DNA of 64,000 nucleotides from Chondrus crispus (lineage: Eukaryota > Rhodophyta > Florideophyceae > Gigartinales > Gigartinaceae), in contig NW_005179123.1 in the NCBI RefSeq assembly GCF_000350225.1, positions 62,001-126,000 on the forward strand, in the 5' to 3' direction. A model generated the notes under the pieces. It was not told the origin of the DNA and made no database searches. It was given only the letters and a program-made list of their open reading frames with translations. This document shows, one piece after another, positions 32,601 to 43,839 of the stretch (position 1 is its first letter; every line of letters starts with the position of its first letter). The position numbers were made by a program, and so were the translations under genes.

Positions 32601-33828
32601 TCAGTTGGACACGCTTGCCAATTTTTCGGACTTGCCCGTTGGAAATGGCGGGGACGTGAAGTCGAGGAAAGGAAAAGGAGATGATGTTGGAAAGGAGGCC
32701 TTTTTCTCTGAAGGAGAGGTGACCGAGTGTGACATTATGACGTATGATCTTGTTGGCAAGGCTTTATTGGAACGCATGATAAGCGAATACGCGACGTTAC
32801 TTTCAAGAGAACGAGTTTGGATTGTGCTGGGTACTGCCAGACAGGGGGCTCCTCAGTTTACTAGTGCGAGAAAGAGACAATATGCGGGAAGTCAGGATGT
32901 GAAATCAAGCGCAGACGCCATGATTAACCTTGGAGGTCTTTTCGCGCGAGGGGCACGAGGGGTGGGTTGTGACGCTAGACAAGCGAAACTTCTGTATGAA
33001 ACTGCGATCGAAGAGCACAAAGTCAGTGCAGCGATGTCTAACCTCGGTGTTTTGCTCGTAGAAGGTGACGACGTCGATGCGATGGTGTTCCTCGGTAAAT
33101 TGCTCGAAGAAGGTGGCGAAGGAGTAGAGCGTGACGCAGTGCGATCTGTGGAACTGTATGAGCGCGCTATCGAGAAGGGTGAGGACGTCGAGGCGATGGT
33201 GTACCTAGGTAATTTGCTGAGACAAGGAGCCGAAGGAGTAGAGCGTGACGCAGTGCAATCTGTGGAGCTGTATGAGCGCGCTATCGAGAAGGGTGAGGAC
33301 GTCGATGCGATGAATAACCTCGGTGTTTTGCTGGAACAAGGAGCCGAAGGAGTAGAGCGTGACGCGGTGCGATCTGTGGAGCTGTATGAGCGCGCTATCG
33401 AGAATGGTGAGGACGTCGATGCGATGGTGTACCTAGGTAATTTGCTGAGACAAGGTCCCGAAGGAGTAGAGCGTGACGCAGTACGAGCTTTGGCATTGTA
33501 TGATCGTGCAGTGGCGAAAGGATATTCCGGTAATGCGACTTGCAATCTTGCGATGATGTTGAGGGACGGAGCGGAAGGGGTAGAGCGCAATGCGGTACGT
33601 GCGGTGGAGCTGTTTGAGATGGACATCAAGGAACGGAAGCAGAGCAAGTCAATGGTGTGTCTTGGAGACATGATGCGGGACGGGTTGGACGGGGTGGCCC
33701 GCGACACGGATCGAGCGATACTGTTGTACGAGATGGCGGTTGAGGAAGACAAGAACGCGGAGGCGGTAGCCAAGCTTGCGGCGTTGCGGCGGGACAGATC
33801 AGACGGCAGTGCGCGGGACGAGGGGTGA
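29698..33828 (+). CDS. Membrane-anchored Sel1-repeat protein, copy B (intact, three exons)
   Basis: All the coding lies in one frame from ATG 29698 to TGA 33826-33828. That frame has stops at 30739, 31237, 31411 and 31504. Two phase-0 GT-AG introns remove every one: 30715-30783 (69 nt, CAG/GTGAAT ... CATGCAG/GAC) and 31204-31542 (339 nt, CAG/GTACGA ... ACCAG/ACG). Copy A has introns of identical length at the same sites. The product is about 1240 residues. N-terminus: three or four hydrophobic segments (about 10-30, 47-70, 75-110). Then a charged linker and a large region I do not recognise. The last 300 residues hold about eight Sel1/TPR-like units of 38 residues (AMVYLGNLLRQGAEGVERDA then VELYERAIEKGEDV), exactly 114 bp apart. 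Sel1 repeats form helical scaffolds for protein binding, so a membrane adaptor role is inferred. Confidence 0.75.
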
Positions 33829-35660
33829 GTGAGAGAACAGAGGAAGGGGACGTCGGGATGGAGGGCGTGGGGCAGTGGGAGGGGGGGAGGTGCCACATAG
33901 ATAAGCGGCGTAATGTGACATATTTTTAGTGTAAATGTTTTCGGTTAAGACAACGGTAACACGTGTACAGTAGCGCATTCGTCATCGCCGCGATGGCCTT
34001 CTCCTTCAGCCGAAGAGGAAGAACAGGGAAAAAGGAGGACGGAGCGGGACGGCAGAGTTGCGGGCGAGTCTCCGACACTGGTGGCCAACGTCGACTCTCG
34101 GTGTTAATCGAAAACACTCGTCTGTACGCTAACGGTACTCGGTTTCCATGAAAAGCAGAGTCGCCGACTTCCATTACCCGAATCCATCGGTCGCCCAGTT
34201 TAGCCCCATCACTCAGTCGGCCTCCGACAGCTCCGTCTGCATGGCTCCGTGGCTCACCGCCTGCCGCATCGCTTTCGCCGTCTCGCTGCCGACTCAGCGC
34301 GCGCGTCACGTGCTGCGACGGACATGCCGCGCGCTGCCGCGGTGGCGCGTGGCGCGATTCTCATCAAGTTGAAATTTTAATGACGGGAAATTCGAAAACA
34401 ACTCAGAATTCGGACGTCCGTCTTGTTTGGTTGTTCCGGTTGTTCTTGTCATCACGCACCCGCACACTGTAAGGAGACAGTTAGCCGAAAGGACAGGCTG
34501 TGCAGACACACGAGCCCCCACACGGGAGTTTCCCCTTTTTAGGAGACGGGGACGGAGAAGCCAAGTAAAAACGGGTCATGCGACTTTCCACTACTTGTGT
34601 ACAGTTCTCCGTATTTTTTGCCTGACTCTCCCCTAAGTCCGTGAGGAGCCAAAATCTTGTGTGTGAATTTTGCCAGGCCGCGTTGATTAAATTTGGCTGG
34701 GAGCTTGACGGCATACGCCGAAAAGGTAGCGTGAGGCAAGGAAGGTTCTGTTGCATTCCCAGACCTTTCCTTGGCTGACGCATCGCCCACAACACGTCCG
34801 GTCTTTCCACGCCTCGCAATCGAAGCAGGAGATTGCGGAGGAGGTATCGGTGGGAAGCGCTACTGTTGTAATGTGAAGATACAGCTGGCGGGAGATCGGG
34901 AATAGCTGTGGGCACTACCATCGCGTGGCACGCGTGTTTCCAGAACCGAGCTTTATCGCGTCGCAAAATATGTCAGGTTCTCCCCCAGACAAAGCACGAT
35001 CCGCTCCGGGTCGTGGTGCGTTGCGTCGGAGTGGAACGGCAGGGCGCGCGACCGCGACGGACGCCGCAGCGCAACCAGCACCACCGCGAGCCCGGTCGAC
35101 CTGCCGGTCCGCACGGCCTGCAGCGCGGGGAGAACCACGGGGCAGAGATGATGCAATGTGTGACTTGAAGGACATTCTCAAACTCACATTGGTTTGATAG
35201 AACCAAAGATACAGCTGGCGGAGGCTGGCGGAGGCGTGGAGAACCGACTCGCCTCCTTCTTCCTTCTCTCCCCGACAGCAGGGGAAGTTGTCGGAAGCAC
35301 GCTCCCAGACCAGTATCGCTGGGAAGGGAAAGTTTTCCTCAGTGCGTTTGCGTCGATTAAATGACTAGGGGGGCGCAAGAGAACGAGCAGGAGTGGTTGA
35401 AGTGGGCGAGAGACTTTGGCGATCTCGAAATACCACCCCTCTGTCTGGGGTCCCCCCTCCGTGCCGCCAAAATCAATTTTCACACTACTCTTACAAGGGT
35501 ACTGTAGCATTTAAAATTTTGTTGCGACCTCACGGACTGGATTACCCGTAGGGGATTGGGGGATTAGTACTACTCTACCGCAGGGACTACTCTACCGTAG
35601 GTACTACACTGTAGCTAGCTACGCCGGTCTACCCTTCTGCAGGGTACTGCACCGTGGTGT
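33829..35660. other. Intergenic, no gene seen
   Basis: To about 34130 this is the downstream part of the duplicated unit. Around 34390-34460 is a partial copy of the dispersed repeat seen at 43840-44235 (GGACGTCCG...GGTTGTTCCGGTTGTTCT). Several ORFs of 60-160 codons are open but overlap each other and have no recognisable features. Confidence 0.45.
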
Positions 35661-35664
35661 ACTA

Positions 35665-36560
35665 CACCTACCCTGTTCCGCACCCTCGCCATGTCGGACA
35701 ACACCCTCGCCATGTCGGCAAAAAAAATTTCCGGAGACTGGTAAAGTACTTTACGCCCTCATTACTCAGCCGGCTCCTGCCCTCTCCAGCAATTGCAAAC
35801 TCTGCCTCTCACTCGCCAGAGCACGAACACTGTTGACACCAATTCGCCTTTTCCGGAACCACCTTACTGTACTTCATAGAGAAACCAAAACGGGCTTCTG
35901 CTTTTCCATTTTTCTTCTCTATACTTCTCATTTAACGACCCCCCTTCCCGCGTGCGCCCTTTCACACCTCTGGTGACGCGCCCCAAAGTCAACTATGACC
36001 TTCTAGTTGTTTGGCCCAAAAAAGATACCTCTCCATAGTTTGGCCGCAACACTTTTTTTACTGACGCACTGCCGATTGCACTATTGCTACACCTCGCAAA
36101 TGGAAGCAGTACAGTAGCGCAATCACGCGCGCCACTGCAGCGGTATGCAACGGGGCCATGTTCTTTCTCTGCAGGTACACGCAAAGCATTCGCAAATGGA
36201 GCGGGAGAGCCCGCAAGTTGTCGTGCACTTTCTACCGTCGCGCCCCCAGCTCTGACAGAAAGGCCTGGCTGGCCTGTACCATAACAAAAAAATACTGTCG
36301 GCGGGGACGTCCCTCAATGTCGCAGCGAACCCGTCAAACAGGGGCGTTGCCGCCCGTCCTCGCTGTCTCCGGCATGGCTTCATTTTCCCCTGTTGTGCAG
36401 CGTGGTGAAACATGCCGACGTATGTAACCGTTACACATTGCGACGCACGGTACCCGCCCTTCACTAAACGGCGCACCCGGCCTGCGCACACGTATGGCGG
36501 CAGTCAGACCCGCGGAGTCAGACAGGCGTGCCGTAAATGTACTCGCCTCGGCGAGTGCGT
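35665..36560. repeat. Dispersed repeat cluster downstream of the first His/Lys-rich gene
   Basis: 35665-35930 resembles 44095-44230 and 44905-45005. 36060-36160 is inverted at 21250-21315. 36210-36500 matches 45030-45310. The arrangement with the neighbouring gene (36649-37677) is the same as around 45433-45801, so gene and 3' flank were copied together. Confidence 0.6.
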
Positions 36561-36648
36561 GCGCGGCATCTTCCAGTGACCAGCGCGCCCGTTGCGAAAT
36601 AGCGCGACGTGCTTCTGTCGCGGGTTTGTGCGATGAGGTGCGCGCGGA

Positions 36649-37677
36649 CTACTTTGCTGGGTGTGTGTGTGGGCTCGCCTTCGTTCCATGGGGCTGGCCT
36701 TGATGCTTCGAGGTGGGTGCACTGCTCTGGGGCTGCACTGCGGTCGCAAGTGCGCCGGGTAGTATGGCGCAAGGCATCGGGACGTAAATCTCCGCCTCGC
36801 CAGCGACAAAGTCTTCGCTACTGTCGTCATCCGACACCGTCCCCAGCCCCGACGCTGGGTTGGGGTCCGGCACCGGGTCCGGCAACGGCCCCGGCACGCA
36901 AGGCACTGGCACGGGGTCCGATATGGCAGCTTTCTCTTTCGTTCCATGGTGCTTGCGGCGATGCATTCCATGATGCTTCGAGGCGGGTGCGCGGCTCTGG
37001 GGCTGCATTGCAGTCGCACGTGCGCCGCGTGGGATGCCGCGAAACTTCGGCCCCGAGGGGCTTACTCTCATTTGCATCATTGGGACAGAACGTCTGTCGG
37101 ATGCGCTCGCAACCATTCCATAGTACTTGTCGTGATCCTTTCCGTCATGCTTCGAAGAGGGTGTGCTGGTCCGGGGCTGCATTGCGGTCGGACGTGCGCC
37201 ACGTGGGACGGCGCACGGATGCTCTCCGTGATGCTTTCCGTGATGCTTCGAGGCGGGTGCGCTGCTCCGAGGCTGCGTTGCAGGCGCAAGTGCGCCGGAT
37301 GGTTCGGCCGATGGTTCGGCCGATGGTTCGGCGCCAGGCCCCGGCTCCGAGAGAGGTATGTTGTCGTGCTGCGTTGCGGCCGAAAGTGAGCCGGACGGGC
37401 TCGCTTGCGTTCCATGGTGCTTGCCCTGATCCTTTCCGTGATGCTTCGAGGCGGGTGCGCTGCTCTGGGGCTGCATTGCCGTCGCACGTGCGCCAGATGG
37501 TACGCCGTTAAAGATATAACCATATGGTTCCGCCAATAGTTCGGTGTAAGGCGGAACTATGATGCCGAGCTTAGGTACTGGGTACGAACGTGAGCTGGAT
37601 GGACTCGCCTTCGTTCCATGGGGCTTGCCGTGATCCCTTTCGTGATCCTTCGAGGGGGGTGCGCTCAGGTCATCCAT
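36649..37677 (-). CDS. His/Lys/Gly/Ser-rich repeat protein, copy 1
   Basis: 342 residues from ATG 37677 (minus strand). It is built from about six degenerate modules of roughly 45-60 residues: a PxGARATAMQPQSSAPASKH segment followed by HGKDHGKHHGTKASPSGS. Lys, His, Gly, Ser, Pro and Ala predominate; there is no signal peptide, membrane segment or cysteine cluster, and one acidic stretch (SDDDSSEDF). The start MDDLSAPPSKDH matches copy 2 (MADLSATPSKDH) and the ending GTKASPHTHPAK matches copy 3. Histidine clusters could bind metal or nucleic acid, but that is speculation. GC-rich with an uninterrupted frame; family not recognised. Confidence 0.6.
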   Translation of the reverse strand: MDDLSAPPSKDHERDHGKPHGTKASPSSSRSYPVPKLGIIVPPYTELLAEPYGYIFNGVPSGARATAMQPQSSAPASKHHGKDQGKHHGTQASPSGSLSAATQHDNIPLSEPGPGAEPSAEPSAEPSGALAPATQPRSSAPASKHHGKHHGEHPCAVPRGARPTAMQPRTSTPSSKHDGKDHDKYYGMVASASDRRSVPMMQMRVSPSGPKFRGIPRGARATAMQPQSRAPASKHHGMHRRKHHGTKEKAAISDPVPVPCVPGPLPDPVPDPNPASGLGTVSDDDSSEDFVAGEAEIYVPMPCAILPGALATAVQPQSSAPTSKHQGQPHGTKASPHTHPAK

Positions 37678-38089
37678 GACAGAGGGCGGTAGAGTTGCGT
37701 AGTACTACGTCGTGAAGAGATAAAGCGGTCTCGCGAGAGCGGGCGGTTGCCTGAAGTCGATCGGTATGCTCACAGGGACTGAATAATATTATGCGTCTCT
37801 TGTTCGGAAGGCTTGGCTCAGCTGATGTTTGAACTGAGGCCCCCGAAGAACGGCGGTGGGGCAGAGACGTTCGGTGGCAGTACATTGGGAGAAAAGGATT
37901 ACAACAATACGAAAGGAACAGTAACGTTGTCTGTAAAACAACGCGCTGTCGGGAAACTCGCTGGACGTGAAGTAAACCCGAGATTAATTCCACCACGAGT
38001 TTTGTGGACTGACCTCCAGCAAGGTACCTGCCCGCAACAAACGCAAATCTGGTGACCAGACTCTGGTCCATCGTTGCGCCGCCAGACGG

Positions 38090-38515
38090 ATCACGTGCAC
38101 CTTCAATCATGAGTTGTACAGTACAGTTGTACAGATATACAAGTGTACAACAGCAATGCAAGCTGATCATGAAGTTTGATCTCCTGTTCAATTTACTGTA
38201 GATGATAATTCTAAGCCATCCTTCTGACTTGCTCTTGCGTGTTAGATTGAGAAGTCGAATGCACTCCTCTTCAAGGTATTGCCGTGCTTTCTCAGCAAAT
38301 ATCTTAGCATACATCCACATCCCTATCCTTTGTTCGTGCATGAACCTTTAGCAGTGTACTTGAGCTGAACTCCCTCGCGTCGCTTTGTAGAGGCCGGGGC
38401 CCAAGCACAGCACTATCTTAGCATCGGATAAAAGCAAATCCAAGGCACTTTGCCTACTTGCTGTAACCCTCAACTCCCCACCTACATACTGCACTCTGCC
38501 TGCCCCTCTAACTAA
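38090..38515 (-). repeat. Inverted repeat R, left copy
   Basis: Matches 40480-40905 in reverse complement, with indels. It starts with CAATCATGAGTTGTACA and includes a short frame with AEKARQYLEEECIRLL that is broken in the right copy. It lies upstream of copy 1 of the His/Lys-rich gene. Confidence 0.7.
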
Positions 38516-38929
38516 ATACACCTGGGCGAAAACTCGATGAAGCGAATATTGCAGTTTGCCACAAGGATAGAATGGTTATCAGTCGAAAGGGCGATGTATT
38601 TCGTCTTCTTGACAGGCTGAGGGGGGCCGTTTGGAGAGGACCGCTTTTTAGAAGTTTCTACTTGTCTATCTTTCGCGGTTGCTTCGGCGGCATCTGTGGC
38701 AGATCCTGTCGCGCTTTGATCCGTTGATGGATTCTGGGTCGATGGCGTCCATGACGCAAACTGGTACGATCCGTACAGTATGAGACTCGATTGTGCTGAG
38801 GAAAAAGCGGAAAAGTTACTTCGTTTTCCTTCAAGACAGGTCGAACCGGCATTCAATGCCGGATCGTTGCTGTGATCACTGATCACAGCAATTCTGGCGC
38901 AAAGGTGGTTCCGGAAAAGGCGAATTGGT
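38516..38929 (-). other. Unique segment with possible exon
   Basis: A minus-strand frame of about 140 codons (38512-38934) has no ATG at its start. It includes a basic, nuclear-localisation-like segment (KKRSSPNGPPQPVKKTK). It falls between two repeats, and I cannot tell whether it is an exon or transposon relic. Confidence 0.25.
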
Positions 38930-39320
38930 GTCAACAGTGTTAGTCCTCTGGCGAGTGAGAGGCAGAGTTTGCAAGTGCTGGAGAGGGCAGGAGCCTGCTG
39001 AGTAATGAGGGCGTACCAGTGTCCGACATGGCGAGGGTGCGGAACAGGGTAGGTATACCATACATCGGCCTAGCTATTCAGCCGAAGAACACGGACTAGA
39101 TCTCCGCCTGTGTGTACCGCTGTTCCCAGTGTCTATTGGACCCATCGGCCTTGCTAGTCAGCCGAAAAACACAGAGAACAACCGGAACAACCAACCAACA
39201 CGGACGTCCAACCTCTTGAATTCTTTTCGATTAGCCATGGAGAGCTCAAAGGAACGTGACTGCATCAACACGGTTACAGACAACTCTGCTCAGATACCTT
39301 CCTACAGTAGTTGTGCAAAG
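38930..39320 (-). repeat. Dispersed repeat D, inverted copy
   Basis: Reverse complement of 43840-44235, including the CCATGTCGGAC, CTACCCTGTTCCGCA and GGACGTCC landmarks, at about 85-90 percent by eye. Partial copies are at 34390-34460 and 35665-35840. The two long copies bracket the second His/Lys-rich gene and the GT61 gene. Confidence 0.7.
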
Positions 39321-39878
39321 GAGCAAAGGGGCAATCCGCACTCATAGGAATCAGGCGAGTTAAGAAAGGCCCTTAAGAAAGGCCCTGAGGGCCTTGTATG
39401 GACGACTTTCTCCACGTAGGCTCCAACAGCATCACTTTCTGTCGTACCTGCCTCCTTTCGCTGCACCAATCTCTACATGTCGAAAGATACTGAAAGGGTA
39501 CGACCTTCAACTATGACATCGTTCGAGGTTGTTCTCATCCACGTGTACACGTCCACACGCGTGCGTGTCATCGACACGTGCCCAGTCGGCACAGCATTAC
39601 AGCATATCTCACCATCTCGCCAACTGTTTGTTCCTTTCGCATTGTTGTAAACCCTTACTCGCCATGCAACCTGCCACTCAACTCTTCTTTACCCCAGTGC
39701 TGTTCTTCGGGCGCCTCTCAGTTTCAACACAACCTGAGCCAAATCATTCCCAACAAGAGACGCATACTATTTTTCAGTCCTTGTGAGCATACCGATTGAC
39801 TTCCAGGCCACCGCCCGCTCTCATCAACAGCTTTATCTCTTCACGACTTCGTATTACACAACTCTACCGCCCTCTGTC

Positions 39879-40328
39879 ATGGCTGACCTGAGCGCAACCC
39901 CCTCGAAGGATCACGGAAAAGATTACGGCAAGCACCGTGGAACGAAGTCGAGCTCATCCGGCTCACTTTCGGCCCCAACGAAGCACGAGAACATACCCCT
40001 CTCGGAGCAGAGGTTTGTCCGCGGAACCAGCACAGGGGGCGTACCATCTGGCCCACGTGCGGCCGCAGTGCGGCCCCAGAGCAGCGCACTCGCCTCGAAG
40101 GATCACGGAAAGGATCACGGCAAGCACCATGGAACGGAGGCGAGCCCATCCGGCTCCCTTTTCGCCAACACAGGTGCGGAACCACCCGGCAAACTTGCGA
40201 CCGCAATAAAGCCCCAGAGCAGCGCACCCGCCCCGAAGAATGACGAAAAGCCTCACGGCAAGCCCGATGGAACGAAGGCGAGCCCACGCACACACCTTCT
40301 GGTAAAAGCTAAACTACCTTCGCCTTGA
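39879..40328 (+). CDS. His/Lys/Gly/Ser-rich repeat protein, copy 2
   Basis: 149 residues from ATG 39879. Shorter relative of the 36649-37677 product with three modules: KDHGKDYGKHRGTKSS, KDHGKDHGKHHGTEASPSGS and KPHGKPDGTKASP. About 240 bp of upstream sequence (39640-39878) is also shared, inverted, with copy 1, so the promoter region was duplicated with the gene. It reads divergently from copy 1. No signal peptide. Function unknown. Confidence 0.55.
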   Translation: MADLSATPSKDHGKDYGKHRGTKSSSSGSLSAPTKHENIPLSEQRFVRGTSTGGVPSGPRAAAVRPQSSALASKDHGKDHGKHHGTEASPSGSLFANTGAEPPGKLATAIKPQSSAPAPKNDEKPHGKPDGTKASPRTHLLVKAKLPSP

Positions 40329-40479
40329 ATGGACATCCAGGTCAGCCAGTGACCTCGCTCTGTCCCCTCTTAGACTGGCTACCGAAGGAAATGGAATAAT
40401 CAAGCGAGCATTTTCTAATTCCACCTTACAATTATTAGTGAGCGCTATCCGCCAATTTCATGCAACTACTATTTAGTTA

Positions 40480-40905
40480 GAGGGGCAGGCTGAGTGCAAT
40501 ATGAAGGCGGCGAGTTGAGGGTTACAGCAAGTAGGCAAAGTGCCTTAGATTTGCTTTTATCCGATGCTAAGGTAGTGCTGTGCTTAGGCCCTGGCCTCTA
40601 CAAAGCGAAGCGAGGGAGTTCAGCTTAAGTACACTGCTAAAGGTTCATGCACGAACAAAAGACAAGGGATGTGGCTGTATGCTACGTTATTTGCAGTGAA
40701 AGCACGGCAATACCTTGAAGAGGAGTGCATTCGACTTCTCGATCTGACACGCAAGAGCAAGTCAGAAGGCTGACTTAAAATGCTTCCGCTATGTAATTAT
40801 TGCATTATCATCTACTGTAAATTGAACAGGAGATCAAACTTCATGATCAGCTTGCATTGCTGTTGTACACTTGTGTAGCTGTACATCTGTACAACTCATG
40901 ATTGA
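40480..40905 (+). repeat. Inverted repeat R, right copy
   Basis: Reverse complement of 38090-38515. Here it lies downstream of a His/Lys-rich gene, whereas the left copy lies upstream of one, so the pair is not a simple inversion of one unit. Confidence 0.7.
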
Positions 40906-41064
40906 TAACTGCCTTGAGCCGACTGCAACAGCACCCTTCTGCCCGACTCCGCATTTGCGCCTATCCCCTCTCACTCACTCTCCTCCCCGTCCTTCTCGTC
41001 CCCGCCGCCCTGCTCTTCCCCACTGCCCTCACCTTCCCCGCCGCCGTTCTCTTCCCCACTACCC

Positions 41065-43154
41065 TCACCTTCCCCGCCCGCCCTTTCTGCCTCCGCCGCT
41101 GCGCCGTGCCCGCCCCCGCCTCGCATGCTCTGCCCACGCGCCCACGGCATACCCCAGCCTCCCGAGCGCGAAGCGCACCGTGCGTAACGCCTCCTCCACG
41201 TCCACCGTCACCCCGATGTTCTTCATCTCCAAGCACGGGTTGAGCACCTGCCTGGTCTTCTGCCCGCACCCCTTGTCGTAGTCCTTCTCGCCATGGTCTG
41301 CCCGCCGTCGCGCCAGCATGTCAGCAACAGTCACTCGTTAGACACACATCGCTTGCTCTAAAAAACACCGCCCGAATCGTACACTCGCAACTCCACTTAC
41401 CCGCGTGCATCAGGCTCTCCAGCTCGTAGTACCAGATCTTGCACGACTCCGCCAGCAGGCTGAACGAGTAGTCATTGTATCCCACCGGCATGATCTCGAT
41501 CAACGCGCTGCCAATAAAATCAAACAAACACACACACGCACACACACACACACACACGCACACACACACACACGCACACACACACACACACACAAACAAA
41601 GGAAACAACGCGTCAGTCACCCTGCCTGCACTTACCGCACCACAACCACCGCAACCCACTTTGCGCACCGCCAACATCTTACCTATGCCTAGGCATCCAC
41701 ATCTGCCCCATGCTCTGGCTCCCATGCGGCGTGATAAGCACCCCGGCCCTCGCGAAAATCCTCACAAAGTCCTCGGCCGTATTCAGCTTATCCGTCGACA
41801 CCACCTCCACCTCCACCCCGTCCCCCTCAAACCTCTCCCTGAGCGCCGTCTCCAGCTCGCCAATATTCTCGAGCGGTCTCGTCAAGTGCCTCTGCAGCAC
41901 CACGATCCGCTTGGGCGGCTGCGGGAACGCCGCCTGCCCGACCCGCGCAATCTCGGGCTCCTGCACCCCGTACAGCTTGTACGCCTCCTGCCGCAGGTGC
42001 CGGCACACGCGCTCGTGCGCCCCGTTCGCCAGCTTCGCCCCGGCCGTGAACCGCGGCGTGCACACGAGGTCCGTCTCCTTGTCGTCGCGCATCTCCCTGT
42101 GGAACACCAGCCGTTCCTCCGCGCGCAGCTCCGGGAACGCCTCCAGCAGCGGCGCGGCGGTGCGGTCCTCCGCCGACCCCGCGTGCCGCTCCGCCTCCGT
42201 CAGGTTCGGGTACAGCTGCCCCGCGTCCAGTCTCAGGATCAGCGCGTACATCAGCCGGTTCACGTCGCGCGAGGTCTGCTCTACAAAGTCCGCTGAGCCC
42301 TGCGGCAGGTACACGTGCCGGGCGCCCTCGGAGAAGAGGGGCGCCGGTAAGCGCGCGCCGCGCGACGCGGCCGGCTCGTCCGGCGCCGCGCGCACGTCCA
42401 CGCTCTGCTGCCACAGCGCCACGTCTAGCAGCCAGATGATGTCCATGACGAGGTGGTAGTTGTGGTTGCTGTTGACCATGTCCAGGTCGACGAGCCAGAG
42501 CGAGTCGAGCCACTTGATGCGCGCGCTGCGCACGTCGGCCGCGCTACCGCCGGGGCGCCGCAGCAGGCCGTCCAGCGTGCGGAACTTGGCGTTCAGGCAG
42601 CTGCCCTGCGGCACGAACGTGTCCTCCATGATCGGCCAGTGGCGCGACGAGAAGTAGCGCGGGTCGGTAGACTGGTAGCGGTAGCCGCACCAGTTGTCCG
42701 TGGGCACCTCCGCGCCGTCCGGGCGCGAGTCGTCGACAAAGTAGACGGTCGGGCGGCCGAACTCCTCCTCCGTGGTGACGTTGACGCACACCAGGCCTTC
42801 GTACACGCAGCTCTGCACGCCGGCGATGTACTCGCGGCAGCCGAGGCGCGTGGTGGAGATGTTGCGCGAGGGCGAGTGGGCGCGGAGGTGGGCGAGCCAT
42901 GTGGAGGCGGACTTGGCGGCTTCGGCACGCGCGAGCGACCAGGACGCAGTGGCGGTGGTGAAGTTGGACGGCGGGGTGACGCGCGTGGACTGCAGAAGCG
43001 AGCGCGGCAGCATTACCACGATGGCGTAGAGGTGGGCTGCGATGGCGGCGACGATGACGATCGCCAACCCTGCCTGGCGCGAGGTCTTGAAGAAGGGCGA
43101 GGACGCATTCTTGGGGCCCGGGCTGGAGGAGGTGGTTAGGACGGGGCGCGACAT
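41065..43154 (-). CDS. Family GT61 glycosyltransferase (type II membrane protein), three exons
   Basis: Starts at ATG 43154. Exon 1 is 43154-41683; intron 41682-41508 (175 nt, GTAAGA...GGCAG); exon 2 41507-41401; intron 41400-41298 (103 nt, GTAAGT...GGCAG); exon 3 41297-41065, ending TGA. Phases agree across both junctions, giving about 603 residues. A short cytosolic tail and one membrane anchor (about residues 28-50) fit a Golgi type II enzyme. A Cys-containing lumenal region (CREYIAGVQSCVYEGLVC) precedes the catalytic DUF563 domain. Exon 1 ends in VLITPHGSQSMGQMWMPRH and exon 2 opens with SALIEI, together the conserved GT61 block corresponding to VGxHGAxLxNxxFMxPG. Known GT61 members add xylose, arabinose or GlcNAc; substrate here is unknown. 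Very GC-rich. Confidence 0.87.
41526..41596. repeat. (CA)n microsatellite inside GT61 intron 1
   Basis: About 70 bp of CA repeats with interspersed CG units. On the gene's strand it is a TG/GT run inside the 175-nt intron, a little downstream of the acceptor-side branch region. It inflates frames on both strands that are not coding. Confidence 0.95.
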
Positions 43155-43159
43155 GATCT

Positions 43160-43839
43160 AAGGATGTGGAGAGGGGGAGGGTAGGCGGCGAGGATGCAGC
43201 CGCGAAAGGGAAAGGCACAGAGACGTCGGCATGTCGCTCGGCATGTCGCGCGACGCGTCGAAGCGGTGGGCTTGCATAATGTGGTTTTGGGTGTCACGAT
43301 GCGACGGTGTCGATGGTGTTGATGTGTTGTCCATTTATCGACGTGGCGTGCCACGGGGACGCATGTGCGAGTAACAAGGGTATGAGAGCGCAGATGCGTT
43401 GAATTAGTACAAAATTGGATAGCTACAGTAACGCGAGAAAGGACGACGAATTCAGGGTACTGTATTTCGGAAATACAGTACCCTGAATTCGTCGCAATAC
43501 TATTTCCTCTAGACGTTAGTTAGTCTAGGTCTAGGTGTAAGCAAGAAAAAAGGGGACGGCTCGTTACACGTGTTCACTTCTCTTATGTGAGTCTTTATGA
43601 GGGGAACGGGGTGGTGCTGAACTTTTCTGTAAAGTAGTAAAGTACACGTGTTCACTTCTCTTTATGAGGGGAACGTGGTGGTGCTGTCCGCACGGCTGTT
43701 CGCAGAGGTGTACCCTTCCTGACCGGGGCAATTTGGGAATCGGGGGCAATTTGGGAATCGGGGGCAATTTGGGAATTTTTAGTATTACCCTTCCAGATTC
43801 TCAAGAACACGCCGTCGCCATGCTAGCGATAGTCGTACA
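43160..43839. other. Upstream of GT61: perfect hairpin and short tandem repeats
   Basis: No gene seen. 43444-43494 is a perfect palindrome (25-bp arms, one central base). About 43560-43600 and 43640-43690 are near-copies around ACACGTGTTCACTTCTCT and GAGGGGAACG. At 43727-43778 an 18-bp unit (GGGGCAATTTGGGAATCG) is repeated three times. Confidence 0.7.

Noticed and set aside
36609..37511. 300-codon plus-strand frame opposite the first His/Lys-rich gene
   Set aside because: It mirrors the minus-strand repeat modules; the minus frame has an ATG start and shared termini with the other copies.
41475..43139. Long plus-strand frames across the GT61 locus
   Set aside because: They are GC-rich shadows of the minus-strand gene and of the CA microsatellite; composition is Arg/Pro/Ala with no domain.
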